The notes under the pieces: model-generated
What the model saw: only the letters and a program-made list of their open reading frames with translations
What the model was told of the DNA's origin: nothing
Database searches by the model: none
Source: an uncultured Bacteroidota bacterium
GTDB taxonomy: Bacteria > Bacteroidota > Bacteroidia > Bacteroidales > GWA2-32-17
Length of the DNA stretch: 57,172 nucleotides
Direction of reading: 5' to 3'
Assembly (NCBI GenBank): GCA_903837285.1
Contig: CAILUD010000152.1
Span: 1-57,172 of the forward strand
Position numbers and translations under genes: made by a program
Part shown: positions 26,076-35,480 of the stretch, one piece after another
How the letters are laid out: the number at the start of each line of letters is the position of its first letter
Position numbering within the stretch: position 1 is the first letter of the stretch

Positions 26076-26116
26076 TAATATGACATATTTATTATGATTC
26101 ATAATTGAAATTGAAA

Positions 26117-26124
26117 TACATTTG
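26117..26124 (+). promoter_or_regulatory. -7 element of the large adhesin-like gene
   Basis: TACATTTG, 24 bases before the ATG at 26149; no clear -33 element. Confidence 0.4.
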
Positions 26125-26148
26125 TAAAACAAATCAAAACCAAAATAC

Positions 26149-29100
26149 ATGAAAAAACATTTAACATTAGCATTATCTCTGCTTTTATTTGCAGGCATAG
26201 TGTTTGGACAAACAAAGAATTTGGCAATTAAGAAAGAGTCCTCTTCTAAAAATGTAAAGGAATCAATTTTAAAAAGTCAGAAAACTTTATCATTAAGTGA
26301 TGTAAGTTCTACTGCATTTCAGAACAGTTCTTCATCAAATGCCCCTAAGGCACAATGGGATATTTTATATCAATTTAATACATTAGCTGGAGGAAGCGAA
26401 CAAGCTGTTGAAACAGATGGCAATTTTATTTATACAACTAACTGGAGTGGTGCTGGTGTATTTCATAAATACACTATGACAGGAACATGGGTTTCTGATT
26501 TTACAATAGCTGGTGCTACAGCTATCAGAGATTTAGCATTTGATGGAACATATTTCTATGGTGCATCTGCAAACATGAGTTTGAAAAAGATGGATTTCAA
26601 TACCGGAACATTAGTTTCAACAATAACAGCTACATGTACTGGCGTAACAGGAATTCGTCATTGTGCTTATGATCCTACTTTAAATAGTGGCGCTGGTGGA
26701 TTTTGGGTTGGAAACTGGACAGAATTAGGTGCTATTTCTATGACTGGAACTCAGTTGATTGCTGGTGTAACTGGCAATGCTGATTGTTATGGTTCAGCAT
26801 ATGATAATTGGAGTAATCCTTCAAACCCACGCTTATTATTATTTCAACAAGGTGGATCTGGTGTTGAAATTCATGGATTTGACATAAATACTCTTACATT
26901 TTCAGGTTTAGCTCACGATGCAGCTGATATTCCTGGCTTTACTGCTGGAACAACATTAGCAGGTGGTTTAGCATCATACGAAGCTGGTGGTAAATTTATT
27001 TTATTGGGAAACATGCAACAAGATCCTAATCTTATTTTTGCATACGAATTAGCTAGTACAGCTCCTGTTGCATCTCCAGGACCTGCAACTTCTTTAGTTG
27101 CTACACCAGGAGCTGCTGGCGCTATGTCGGTAAGTGTTAGTTGGAACAACCCAGCATTAACTGTTGGTGGTGCTACTTTAACTGAATTAACATCTGTTTC
27201 ATTATATATTGATGCAGTTGCTACTCCATTATATACAGGTGCTACCCCAGTTATTGGCGGTGCAGAAAGTCATCCAAGTATTGATTTATCAACTTATTCT
27301 CCAGGCGAACACACTTTCACCGTTATTGGAACAAATACCGCAGGTGCTGGTATTCCTGCAACCATTACTGTATGGATTGGTCCAGATGCTCCATCAGCTC
27401 CAACTTCTGCATTATTGGTAAACGGAGGTTCTATGTTAGCACAGGTATCATGGGTTGCTCCTACTACAGGTTTACATAGCGGTTATTTAACTGGAACTGG
27501 TATTACATACGATGTTGTTAGATATCCAGGCGCTGTTTTAGTTTCTGATAATCAAACAGGACTTACTTTTCAGGAAACATTAACTGTAGGTGGTAATTAT
27601 TATTATACAATTACTGCAAGTAATGCAATTGGATTGGGTGGTAGTGCAACAACAAATTCAGTTTTATTTGGCAATTTTCTTATTTACGAAGATTTCGAAG
27701 GAACATTCCCATCAGCAAGCTGGACAACTGCAAGTAATGTAGGAATTTGGGCACAAGCTCCAGCAACTGTTCATCCAGCTGGTGTTGCACCACATAGTGG
27801 AACAAACTTAGCTTATTTTGATTCATGGACATGTGTTGCAGGTAGTACTGCTGACTTAATTACACCAACAGTAGATTTATCAGCAATTGTTGGACAATTA
27901 GATATATGGGTATATCATGAATCAGGATATCCAACTAATGATGATAATATTCAAATTAAAATGTCAACAGATAATGGAACAAACTGGACTAATTTAGGTA
28001 CTCCAATTTCAAGATATGCAGCAACTGCAGCTTGGACTTTACATACTTTTTATGTTACTGGTGGAACTGCAACTACAAAGTTTAATTTCTTTGCAACAAG
28101 TGCTTATGGTAATGATATTCATATTGATGACATTACTTTAGTTGAAGCTCCAAGTTGTGTGCCTCCTACAAGTATGACAACTACTGGTATTACTCAAACA
28201 GGAGCTACATTAGGTTGGACACCTGTAGGTACTGAAACATTATGGAATATTGAGTTAGGTGTAAGTGGTTTCACACCAACTGGTACACCTACTGGAAATA
28301 GCACTATAAATTCATATTTGGCATCAGGTTTAACCCCTGCAACATCATATGATTTTTATATTCAAGCTAATTGTGGAGTTGGAAGTACAAGTACATGGGT
28401 TGGACCAATAACATTTAGCACAGCATGTAATATTATTAATTCTTTCCCTTGGATTGAAAGTTTTGAAGGTACTATTTTCCCAACTCCATGTTGGACAAAA
28501 GAAAACCTTGATTTAGGTTCAGGTTGGGATGTAATTACTGATGGTATTACTCCACTTCCAGGTTGGACAAGTGGTACAATGACTATTCCTACTGGTGGCG
28601 GGACTAATGCAGCATACTGTACTTATACAACAGGTGGTACAACTTCAAATGATCAATGGTTAATTTCACCTCAAATTGCTGTTCAAGCTAATCAGGTATT
28701 ATCTTTCCAAGTATATTGGTTTGGTCATTATCAGGATAATTTAGATATTAAAGTTTCAACAACAACTAGTACTTCTTCAAGTTTCACTACAACAATTTTA
28801 TCAATTGATACCAATACATTAAATCATGATGCTTGGAAATTATTTACAATTGATATTAATAGCTTTGCAGGTCAAAATGTATATTTCGCATTCAACGAAA
28901 GTATTGCGGATAATGCAGCTGATGGTGCATTTTTAGCTTTAGATTTAGTAACTATTGATATAGCATCTAATATTTCACAAATTAAACAAGATAACATTTC
29001 TATATATCCAAATCCTGCTTATACAACAATTAATATTGCAAATGCAATTAATCCAAATGTAAATATCTATAACAATTTGGGTAAATTAGTATTAAGTGGT

Positions 29101-29205
29101 AATAAAAAATCTTTTGATATTTCAAATCTATCACAAGGTCTTTATATTGTAAAAGTTATTGATAACAACGTAACGTATACAAAACAGATTAATATTCTGA
29201 AATAA
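26149..29205 (+). CDS. Large secreted adhesin-like protein with FN3 and cleaved-adhesin domains, T9SS cargo
   Basis: 1018 residues with a Sec signal (1-21). A propeller-like region (about 65-300) has repeated strands such as FIYTTNWSG and FWVGNW. FN3-type modules follow (about 305-505). Two cleaved-adhesin/MAM-like jelly rolls (about 512-668, opening YEDFEGTFPSASW, and 765-935, opening ESFEGTIFPTPCW) flank another FN3 module. A T9SS tail starts near 950 (IYPNPAYTT). No protease or glycosidase motif is seen, so adhesion or polymer binding is likely. Codon use is more T/A-biased and repetitive than in the neighbours. A shared terminator follows. Confidence 0.82.
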   Translation: MKKHLTLALSLLLFAGIVFGQTKNLAIKKESSSKNVKESILKSQKTLSLSDVSSTAFQNSSSSNAPKAQWDILYQFNTLAGGSEQAVETDGNFIYTTNWSGAGVFHKYTMTGTWVSDFTIAGATAIRDLAFDGTYFYGASANMSLKKMDFNTGTLVSTITATCTGVTGIRHCAYDPTLNSGAGGFWVGNWTELGAISMTGTQLIAGVTGNADCYGSAYDNWSNPSNPRLLLFQQGGSGVEIHGFDINTLTFSGLAHDAADIPGFTAGTTLAGGLASYEAGGKFILLGNMQQDPNLIFAYELASTAPVASPGPATSLVATPGAAGAMSVSVSWNNPALTVGGATLTELTSVSLYIDAVATPLYTGATPVIGGAESHPSIDLSTYSPGEHTFTVIGTNTAGAGIPATITVWIGPDAPSAPTSALLVNGGSMLAQVSWVAPTTGLHSGYLTGTGITYDVVRYPGAVLVSDNQTGLTFQETLTVGGNYYYTITASNAIGLGGSATTNSVLFGNFLIYEDFEGTFPSASWTTASNVGIWAQAPATVHPAGVAPHSGTNLAYFDSWTCVAGSTADLITPTVDLSAIVGQLDIWVYHESGYPTNDDNIQIKMSTDNGTNWTNLGTPISRYAATAAWTLHTFYVTGGTATTKFNFFATSAYGNDIHIDDITLVEAPSCVPPTSMTTTGITQTGATLGWTPVGTETLWNIELGVSGFTPTGTPTGNSTINSYLASGLTPATSYDFYIQANCGVGSTSTWVGPITFSTACNIINSFPWIESFEGTIFPTPCWTKENLDLGSGWDVITDGITPLPGWTSGTMTIPTGGGTNAAYCTYTTGGTTSNDQWLISPQIAVQANQVLSFQVYWFGHYQDNLDIKVSTTTSTSSSFTTTILSIDTNTLNHDAWKLFTIDINSFAGQNVYFAFNESIADNAADGAFLALDLVTIDIASNISQIKQDNISIYPNPAYTTINIANAINPNVNIYNNLGKLVLSGNKKSFDISNLSQGLYIVKVIDNNVTYTKQINILK

Positions 29206-29222
29206 TAGTATTGCGTTAAATA

Positions 29223-29256
29223 AAAAAAAACCGCTTCAAAAGAGCGGTTTTTTTTT
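29223..29256. terminator. Bidirectional terminator between convergent genes
   Basis: A run of A, then ACCGCT, a 7-base loop, AGCGGT and a run of T. It serves both the adhesin-like gene and the HMA gene. Confidence 0.9.
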
Positions 29257-29261
29257 ATTTC

Positions 29262-29633
29262 CTAATGTTGGCAACCTTTATGGTCAGTCTTTTTTCCTTC
29301 CTCGGGTAATTTACAACAAGCAGGTAAAGCTTCATATGCAAGAGGATCGGCTTTAAATTCATCTGCCTGATAACCAATTTTAGTTAAAGCAATTCTAACT
29401 TTATCAGGATTGGTTTTTGCTGGTTTGTAAATAACATTTAAATCCTTTGTGACTAAATCAAGGCTCGTACTAACAATGCCAGATTCATATGACATTTGCT
29501 TTTCAATCCTCTCCTTACACATTCCACATTGTGCAGATGTTTTAATTTTTAATTCAGCAGTTTTTTGAGCATTTACACAATTGGTAAATACAAAAAGCGT
29601 TATTAACGCAAAAACAAAATTTAATTTTCTCAT
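29262..29633 (-). CDS. Exported heavy-metal-associated (HMA) domain protein
   Basis: 123 residues with a Sec signal (1-22). One HMA ferredoxin-like domain (about 25-95) has the metal site C36-x2-C39 in QCGMCKERIEK. A C-terminal tail adds ACC, histidines and a final CQH. Cytoplasmic relatives are CopZ/Atx1 copper chaperones; this one acts in the periplasm. It follows the TonB receptor gene by 20 bases and probably hands over or traps the metal that the receptor imports. Copper is likely but zinc or mercury cannot be excluded. Confidence 0.8.
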   Translation of the reverse strand: MRKLNFVFALITLFVFTNCVNAQKTAELKIKTSAQCGMCKERIEKQMSYESGIVSTSLDLVTKDLNVIYKPAKTNPDKVRIALTKIGYQADEFKADPLAYEALPACCKLPEEGKKTDHKGCQH

Positions 29634-29653
29634 AATTAATTTATTTAAAGTGA

Positions 29654-31897
29654 TTATTTAATTTTAAAACGTAAACCTGCATAAAACATTCTTCCAATAA
29701 TCGGTCCCCAAATCATTGACGAATCGAAATATTGATTAAAAGGGTTTGATGCGGATATTATTGAATTCATTTGAGTAAAATTGGTTAAATTCTCACCACC
29801 TATGTATATATCCATATGCTTAAACCTTCTTGTAATTTGAGCATGTAAAATATAATATGCAGGTGACATTTCCATCATTTGATATTCTACTGGATTTGCA
29901 CTAGTAGAAGGCAACATTGATTTTCCAATAAATTGATTTGTAACATCAAATGACCATTTATCGAATTTTGTTGAGTATGAAGCTGTAATTAAGCCTTTAT
30001 ATGGACTAACCATAGGTTTTTGCATCAACATATTTTCATATGTTTGTTTAACATCGTTGTATCTTCCTATTAAAGAAAACTCCAACCTTTTAATAACTTT
30101 GAAGGTAATATTTGCCTGAAAACTATTACTAAAGCTCTGTCCATGTAAATTTGATAATGTTACTTTTCTCAAATCGCTTTCAATATCAACAATTACCTGA
30201 TTAACAAAATCAGTTCTAAATGCATCTAAACTAAAAGAGATTTTCTTTTCATCTGCTAATCTAATATCCTGAGTGAAACTAATACCATAATTCCAAGCTT
30301 CTTCGGCCTTTAATTCTTCGGAGAATGCCCATTGTCGGGAAGAAGCCAATAATCCAATATTTTCGGCAATTGAATGTGGACTGCGATACCCTTTTCCACC
30401 AGAAAGTCTTAAAGAAGAATTTTCTGAGAAATTATATTTAAAATGAAGTCGTGGAGTTAAAAATGTTCCGTATAACGAGTGATAATCAGCTCTGAACCCA
30501 GCAATTAAAGACCAAATCTTAGCATGGTCATATGTGTATTGCATAAATGCACCAGGAACATTTTCATTTACAATAAAATTTGTATCAAGAGTAGATACTT
30601 GAACATGCTCGTTGTAACCATCATACATATAACTACCGCCTAAACTTAATTTATGATCAGAAGTACCTAAAATAGTTTGGTATATTATGTTACCGTAAAA
30701 ACTTTTTTGGCTTCCCTGGTATTCATTTAAACCAAAATATGAATCCTGTTTATGATATGTACCTGTTGTTTGAATACCAATACTTGTTCCTGGTTTTGGT
30801 AAAAAGAAACCATGTTTTGCATTAAGCTCGTATCGTTGTGTAGTTACTCCAACACCATAGGAACTATTTGTTCCTTTATCTGTTGCTGGATTAAAATTCA
30901 TCTGTCCTCCTAGCCTGTCATCATACATAACTTTTAATCCATATTGATTACAAAATTTACCTTCTACTTCATAATCCCATCGATGGTATATGTTAAACTG
31001 TTTACTTACTGGCAAATCAATAAATGAATCTTTATTCATGTCTACTCTTAAGGCTTGCATTTCGCCATGCAGCATTGTCAATGTAGACACTTTTGGACTT
31101 ATTTTTTGTGCTCCATAAATATTAATTTCACCCTTTCCTTCATTATTACCATACATATTTACATATAGCTTTTCAGCTTTTTGAGGTTTTTTAAACTCAA
31201 CATTAATTTGCCCCGTAATTGATTCGTAACCATTAATTACTGAAGAAGTACCTTTTGAAACCTGAATAGATTCCATCCATGTTCCAGGAACATACGATAA
31301 TCCAAAAGGAGCAGCCAAGCCTCTTATCATTGGCATATTCTCGGCCATCATTTGACTATAAATACCTGCTAAGCCAAGCATCTGAATTTGTTTAGCACCG
31401 GTAACAGCATCAGAAAAATTAACATCAACTGTACCACTTCCTTCAAAACTTTCTGATAAATTACAACAGGCTAATCTTTGTAACCCAACTGTAGAAATAA
31501 CCTCAGTTTTTATTGCACTCATTTTATCAATATATTCGGCTTCTTTTCTGGCTGACACTTCAACCTCAGATAATACATTTGATTCTTTTAACACTATATT
31601 TATTTCTGATTCGCTTTCGCTAATACGTATGGTGTCAGTCACATAACCGACATAACTTACAATTAAATATAATGGTTTAATATTCGGTTTAAGAAGCTTA
31701 AACTTCCCATTGGCATCTGTAATTGTACCGTTAGTTGTACCTTTCCAAATTACGCTAGCAGAATGCATTGGTAAAAAACGGCTTTGTTCTCCTTCTATTT
31801 CTTTTTCAAATACAGTTCCTTTAATGTATTTCTGACCAAAAGAAGAAGTACTAATTACAAATAACAAAATTAAAAAAAACAGATATTTCCGTCCCAT
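29654..31897 (-). CDS. TonB-dependent outer-membrane receptor, probable metal importer
   Basis: 747 residues with a Sec signal (1-22). A carboxypeptidase-regulatory domain (about 24-112) precedes the plug (about 120-235), and a 22-stranded barrel ends in FAGLRFKIK. The plug carries a vicinal cysteine pair (C144-C145 in ACCNLSESFE) and a Met-rich stretch (QMMAENMPM), both suited to soft-metal binding. The longest frame starts at a TTG (31918). The ATG at 31897 begins a normal signal peptide and is preferred. It lies between the HMA gene and the HYC_CC_PP gene, so all three are likely co-transcribed for copper or a similar metal. Confidence 0.85.
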   Translation of the reverse strand: MGRKYLFFLILLFVISTSSFGQKYIKGTVFEKEIEGEQSRFLPMHSASVIWKGTTNGTITDANGKFKLLKPNIKPLYLIVSYVGYVTDTIRISESESEINIVLKESNVLSEVEVSARKEAEYIDKMSAIKTEVISTVGLQRLACCNLSESFEGSGTVDVNFSDAVTGAKQIQMLGLAGIYSQMMAENMPMIRGLAAPFGLSYVPGTWMESIQVSKGTSSVINGYESITGQINVEFKKPQKAEKLYVNMYGNNEGKGEINIYGAQKISPKVSTLTMLHGEMQALRVDMNKDSFIDLPVSKQFNIYHRWDYEVEGKFCNQYGLKVMYDDRLGGQMNFNPATDKGTNSSYGVGVTTQRYELNAKHGFFLPKPGTSIGIQTTGTYHKQDSYFGLNEYQGSQKSFYGNIIYQTILGTSDHKLSLGGSYMYDGYNEHVQVSTLDTNFIVNENVPGAFMQYTYDHAKIWSLIAGFRADYHSLYGTFLTPRLHFKYNFSENSSLRLSGGKGYRSPHSIAENIGLLASSRQWAFSEELKAEEAWNYGISFTQDIRLADEKKISFSLDAFRTDFVNQVIVDIESDLRKVTLSNLHGQSFSNSFQANITFKVIKRLEFSLIGRYNDVKQTYENMLMQKPMVSPYKGLITASYSTKFDKWSFDVTNQFIGKSMLPSTSANPVEYQMMEMSPAYYILHAQITRRFKHMDIYIGGENLTNFTQMNSIISASNPFNQYFDSSMIWGPIIGRMFYAGLRFKIK

Positions 31898-31955
31898 AAG
31901 AATAAAATTATAAAACAATTAAACAAATAATAAAATGCTGATTAACGGGCGAAAA

Positions 31956-32402
31956 TCAGATTCTGAATGAATTAATAAAAAGAAATATTTGTTTAAATAA
32001 TTTGGGAGGCGAATTATCTGAATAACAAAATTCAGAATTAGATTTTATTTTATCTAAAAAAATATGGGATACAATATTAATATCAGATTGGGAATCATTT
32101 GTAATAATTAATGTCTCGCAATTTGAATTAAAAATACCTAGTTTAAAAAACAATCCATCATTAGAGCAACAAGGTTGTTCTTTATTATCAGCCACCAATT
32201 CTAATCCTGAACAATCATCAGTTTGATCAGCAGAACAACAATCAGATTCAATAACGTTACTTTCGCAGTTTATAGATGAGAACAAATGCCAGTCATCAGT
32301 ATTACAATGATCGCAATGATGGTGAACAAACAAAATACCCGTACTCGATAATAGTATTATCAGAGAAATAAAAACAACAGATATTTTAGTGTATATTTTC
32401 AC
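31956..32402 (-). CDS. HYC_CC_PP family exported cysteine-rich protein
   Basis: 148 residues. One N-terminal hydrophobic helix (about 7-26) is followed by HHHCDHC (27-33), two vicinal cysteine pairs (C55-C56 and C78-C79) and SPPKLF near 131. This order of HxC, CC and PP marks matches the small Bacteroidota family named HYC_CC_PP, which has no known function but often sits beside metal-linked TonB receptors. The only in-frame start is GTG (32400-32402). A TAAATTTG element (32407-32414) lies so close that the message may be nearly leaderless. Confidence 0.7.
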   Translation of the reverse strand: MKIYTKISVVFISLIILLSSTGILFVHHHCDHCNTDDWHLFSSINCESNVIESDCCSADQTDDCSGLELVADNKEQPCCSNDGLFFKLGIFNSNCETLIITNDSQSDINIVSHIFLDKIKSNSEFCYSDNSPPKLFKQIFLFINSFRI

Positions 32403-32406
32403 TTTA

Positions 32407-32414
32407 CAAATTTA
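32407..32414 (-). promoter_or_regulatory. -7 element of the metal module
   Basis: TAAATTTG ends 5 bases before the GTG start of the HYC_CC_PP gene, implying almost no leader. Confidence 0.4.
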
Positions 32415-32469
32415 CCAAAATTGGCCATTAGACTTACATAAGGTAAAAAGGTTTAACCAAAATTTATAT

Positions 32470-34437
32470 TTAATTAACAACTACAGTTTTACGAGCTATA
32501 TTAACATGATTTCCATGTATTTCTGCAATATAAATTCCAGGTGTAACTTTCTTTAATGATATAGTTTCTTCTTTTGAATTAATTATAAAATCAAAAACTT
32601 CCCTTCCTGATAAATCTAAAAGCTTTAAATTTCCTTTAAAACCATCTGGTCCGGAATACTTAAAATAAAGATTTTCAGTTGCAGGATTTGGGAAAATATT
32701 TATAAAAAAATCGTCTATTTCAGTTGAAATAATTTCTTGGGTAATACTTAACAAACTATCCAATACCCAATTTTTTGGGTCAAAAACAATTTCTGTAACC
32801 TTTTTATTATTCATATTAATATTAAATGTCTGTACATTTTGAGTTGGATTAATAGCTGTAATTAGTGAATCAGTACTTGTTTTAATCTTTAACTCAACAG
32901 GAATGGTAAATAAAGAATTATTAGCTGAACTTCCATGATGCTCGAGTTTTACTTTTAAATCGCTAAAACCCATTACTGATGAATCTTGTTGCCACACTAT
33001 TTTATAAATTGGAAAACCTTCACCATAGTAATACTGATTAAAAAAATCGTCAAAGCTTTTTCCATTTACGCTCTCAAAAACATTCTTCACATCCTCTCCT
33101 GTTAAAACGCTATCTGCATATTGAGACTGCATTTGTTTTAATGCAACAAAGAACAAAGAATCGGTATTACATAAATATCTTAACATATGAATAATTGCCG
33201 ATCCCTTTTTATAGCTTAAATTTCCGTTAAAAATTCTACCTTCATCCCAAGCTTCAGAAAATGGGATATAAACACTTCTGAAAGGCTCTAATTTTGCTTT
33301 AATATGGCAATAATTCATATTAATATCGGCAGCTATCTGCCCATTTGTATATTGCCCGAAAATATATTCACCATATGAAGCAAAGCCTTCATTAACCCAG
33401 ATATCCTGCCAACTGGCACATGTAATATGATCGCCAAACCATTGATGAGTGAGTTCGTGGGCAACAAGCCAGGTATCTAAATATCCAAGAGAAGTCATTG
33501 TTTGATGCTCCATTCCTCCTCCAACGGGACATAGTGCATGTCCGAACTTCTCGTCGGGCCATGGATATGGTCCAAATTTATCACAATAAAGTTCAAACAT
33601 TGGAGCCATTTGCATAATGTTCCAAGTATTATTTATTAAAAATTGAGGATCTTTATAAATATAGTTTTGAATAAGAATGCTATCAGAATAATTTGTAGGA
33701 TGTGCATAAACATTATACTCTTTATATTCTCCAACAGCTATTGATAACAAATAATACACAATAGGATGATGCTCTTTCCATTCATATCTTAGTTTACCAT
33801 TTCCTATTTGTGTAACATTTGTTAATTTACCATTTGAACCAACTTTTAAAACACTATCCACTGTAACAAAAATCCATGCAGAATCTAATCTGTCAGTTAA
33901 ATCCTGCTTACAAGGAATCCAATCTTTTAAATGGAATGACTCTGACAAAGTCCATGTGATGCTTTGATTATACGCAGCATCATGAGTATTTTTTAAACCA
34001 GCATTCCAATTTACAGGCGCACCAGGAATGCGGTGATACCAAATTTGAGCAGAAAATAAATCTCCTTGTGCAATTGCAATTGTCGGAAAAACTAAAATTG
34101 TATCATTAGAATAATAAAATGCAGAATTCTGAGAATTAATTTGTATGCTATCTACTATAAAGTTTGTAGTAAATTCGAAATAAACTGTATCAATTATTAG
34201 TGATTTTGCTAACAAATCATATTTAATAAATCCTCCGATATTTACATTTGAATCATTTGCAAAAATATCTATAAAAACAAATTTCTGATCGTATTGGTTT
34301 AACAAATTAGAAAAGGTTTCATTTACTGATTTTCGCTCAACTCTATATTTAGCTTTAAACTGATCAGGTTCTGAATATTGTGACCATCCAATTAGCGGAA
34401 TAATTAATAAAATTAATAAAAAATATTTATTGCTCAT
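32470..34437 (-). CDS. Secreted M1-family metallopeptidase, T9SS cargo
   Basis: 655 residues with a Sec signal (1-19). The N-terminal saddle domain leads to the catalytic domain, with zinc ligands H327 and H331 in HELTH and E350 in WVNEGFASY. The exopeptidase loop reads GGGMEHQTM, where classical M1 enzymes have GAMEN. A T9SS tail starts near 579 (IFPNPATEN). Its start overlaps the stop of the DUF4421 gene by 4 nt (34434-34437). A second M1 paralogue lies upstream in the same operon. It probably trims peptides at the cell surface. Confidence 0.9.
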   Translation of the reverse strand: MSNKYFLLILLIIPLIGWSQYSEPDQFKAKYRVERKSVNETFSNLLNQYDQKFVFIDIFANDSNVNIGGFIKYDLLAKSLIIDTVYFEFTTNFIVDSIQINSQNSAFYYSNDTILVFPTIAIAQGDLFSAQIWYHRIPGAPVNWNAGLKNTHDAAYNQSITWTLSESFHLKDWIPCKQDLTDRLDSAWIFVTVDSVLKVGSNGKLTNVTQIGNGKLRYEWKEHHPIVYYLLSIAVGEYKEYNVYAHPTNYSDSILIQNYIYKDPQFLINNTWNIMQMAPMFELYCDKFGPYPWPDEKFGHALCPVGGGMEHQTMTSLGYLDTWLVAHELTHQWFGDHITCASWQDIWVNEGFASYGEYIFGQYTNGQIAADINMNYCHIKAKLEPFRSVYIPFSEAWDEGRIFNGNLSYKKGSAIIHMLRYLCNTDSLFFVALKQMQSQYADSVLTGEDVKNVFESVNGKSFDDFFNQYYYGEGFPIYKIVWQQDSSVMGFSDLKVKLEHHGSSANNSLFTIPVELKIKTSTDSLITAINPTQNVQTFNINMNNKKVTEIVFDPKNWVLDSLLSITQEIISTEIDDFFINIFPNPATENLYFKYSGPDGFKGNLKLLDLSGREVFDFIINSKEETISLKKVTPGIYIAEIHGNHVNIARKTVVVN

Positions 34438-35480
34438 ATTCTTTCATTTTTTGGTATAAACCGATAACCTACATAAAATCTAACAACTCCATATTGTTGT
34501 TTTATATATGATTTTGTTGAATTATTAAAATCAAAATTATCATTAATTACTGACAAACCAAAGTAATATGATTGAGAATTATAACCAATACCAAATCTTG
34601 TTTGAACTCTTCCTGAGAGTCTAGAATGCTCTTTTTTTACAGCCGTATCGCCTACCAATGCATATGTATATCCATTTCTAGCCAAACCCGGTAATATCGA
34701 TAAAGTAACAAACCATTTTTTTAAAACAAAAGTATGAAGATAACCACCCATAATTCCAAAATTGGTAGAAATGGAACCATTAATATAAGCCGAAGAATCG
34801 TAGTTTGAACGTAACTGAGGAGGAACAAGGCATGCTTCTTTAGGGGTAAAAGGATTTAAACTGGTATCTGTGCCTAATGCAAAAACATGAAAAAACATAC
34901 CTAAGGCCCAACTCCCTGCACTTTTCTTTTGAATCTCGGATTGAGAAAAAGTAGCTTTCATCGAACTTTTCTTGTAATTTGTTAAATACATAAATGATCC
35001 TCCAATACCCAATTGAAAAATATCCGGACGAATAAGTTTGTTTGTAATATGTGAATTGTCAAATGAATCAACATCAGATTTATCTACATAAAAACCCCTG
35101 TAATACTGTAAATTTAAATCTGCTAAAAATCTACGTAAGTAAAAATGGCTTTGAATATCAAACTTTGTAGTTTTGCCATAATACTTATTATCATTTTTCC
35201 CTAAGGTGATAAAAGATAAATCGAGACCAAGCCATTTATAACTAAATCCCGGACCAAAGCTTACTGATTCATTAGGATTATATATCAAACTTCTGTCGTT
35301 AACAGTTTCAATTATACTAATTGTATTTGCTTTTTTATAAGTGCTTATGTATATTGTTAATTTATCAGAATATTTCTTTATATAGTTTGTATCAATTGCA
35401 TATTTATCTGTTTTTAATATACTATCCTGCGCAGTTACAGATATTGAGTATAAAAACAATATGTAAAACAGATACCTCAT
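34434..35480 (-). CDS. DUF4421 family outer-membrane protein
   Basis: 348 residues with a Sec signal (1-17), then a barrel-like chain matching the Bacteroidota family DUF4421: NESVSFGPGFSYKWLGLDLSF early, the KNDNKYYGKTTKFDIQSHFYLRRF motif split across adjacent strands, and a final VGYRFIP. Function is unknown; related proteins are predicted outer-membrane barrels. It overlaps the preceding and following M1 peptidase genes by 4 nt each, so all three are made from one message and may work together, for example as an anchor or channel for peptide products. Confidence 0.78.
   Translation of the reverse strand: MRYLFYILFLYSISVTAQDSILKTDKYAIDTNYIKKYSDKLTIYISTYKKANTISIIETVNDRSLIYNPNESVSFGPGFSYKWLGLDLSFITLGKNDNKYYGKTTKFDIQSHFYLRRFLADLNLQYYRGFYVDKSDVDSFDNSHITNKLIRPDIFQLGIGGSFMYLTNYKKSSMKATFSQSEIQKKSAGSWALGMFFHVFALGTDTSLNPFTPKEACLVPPQLRSNYDSSAYINGSISTNFGIMGGYLHTFVLKKWFVTLSILPGLARNGYTYALVGDTAVKKEHSRLSGRVQTRFGIGYNSQSYYFGLSVINDNFDFNNSTKSYIKQQYGVVRFYVGYRFIPKNERI

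Noticed and set aside
25268..26086. Minus-strand frames opposite ftcD and elsewhere (for example 16581-17039, 44116-44463, 52958-53305, 53970-54272)
   Set aside because: All lie opposite clear genes and show antisense composition (Ser/Pro/Ile-rich), with no family marks.
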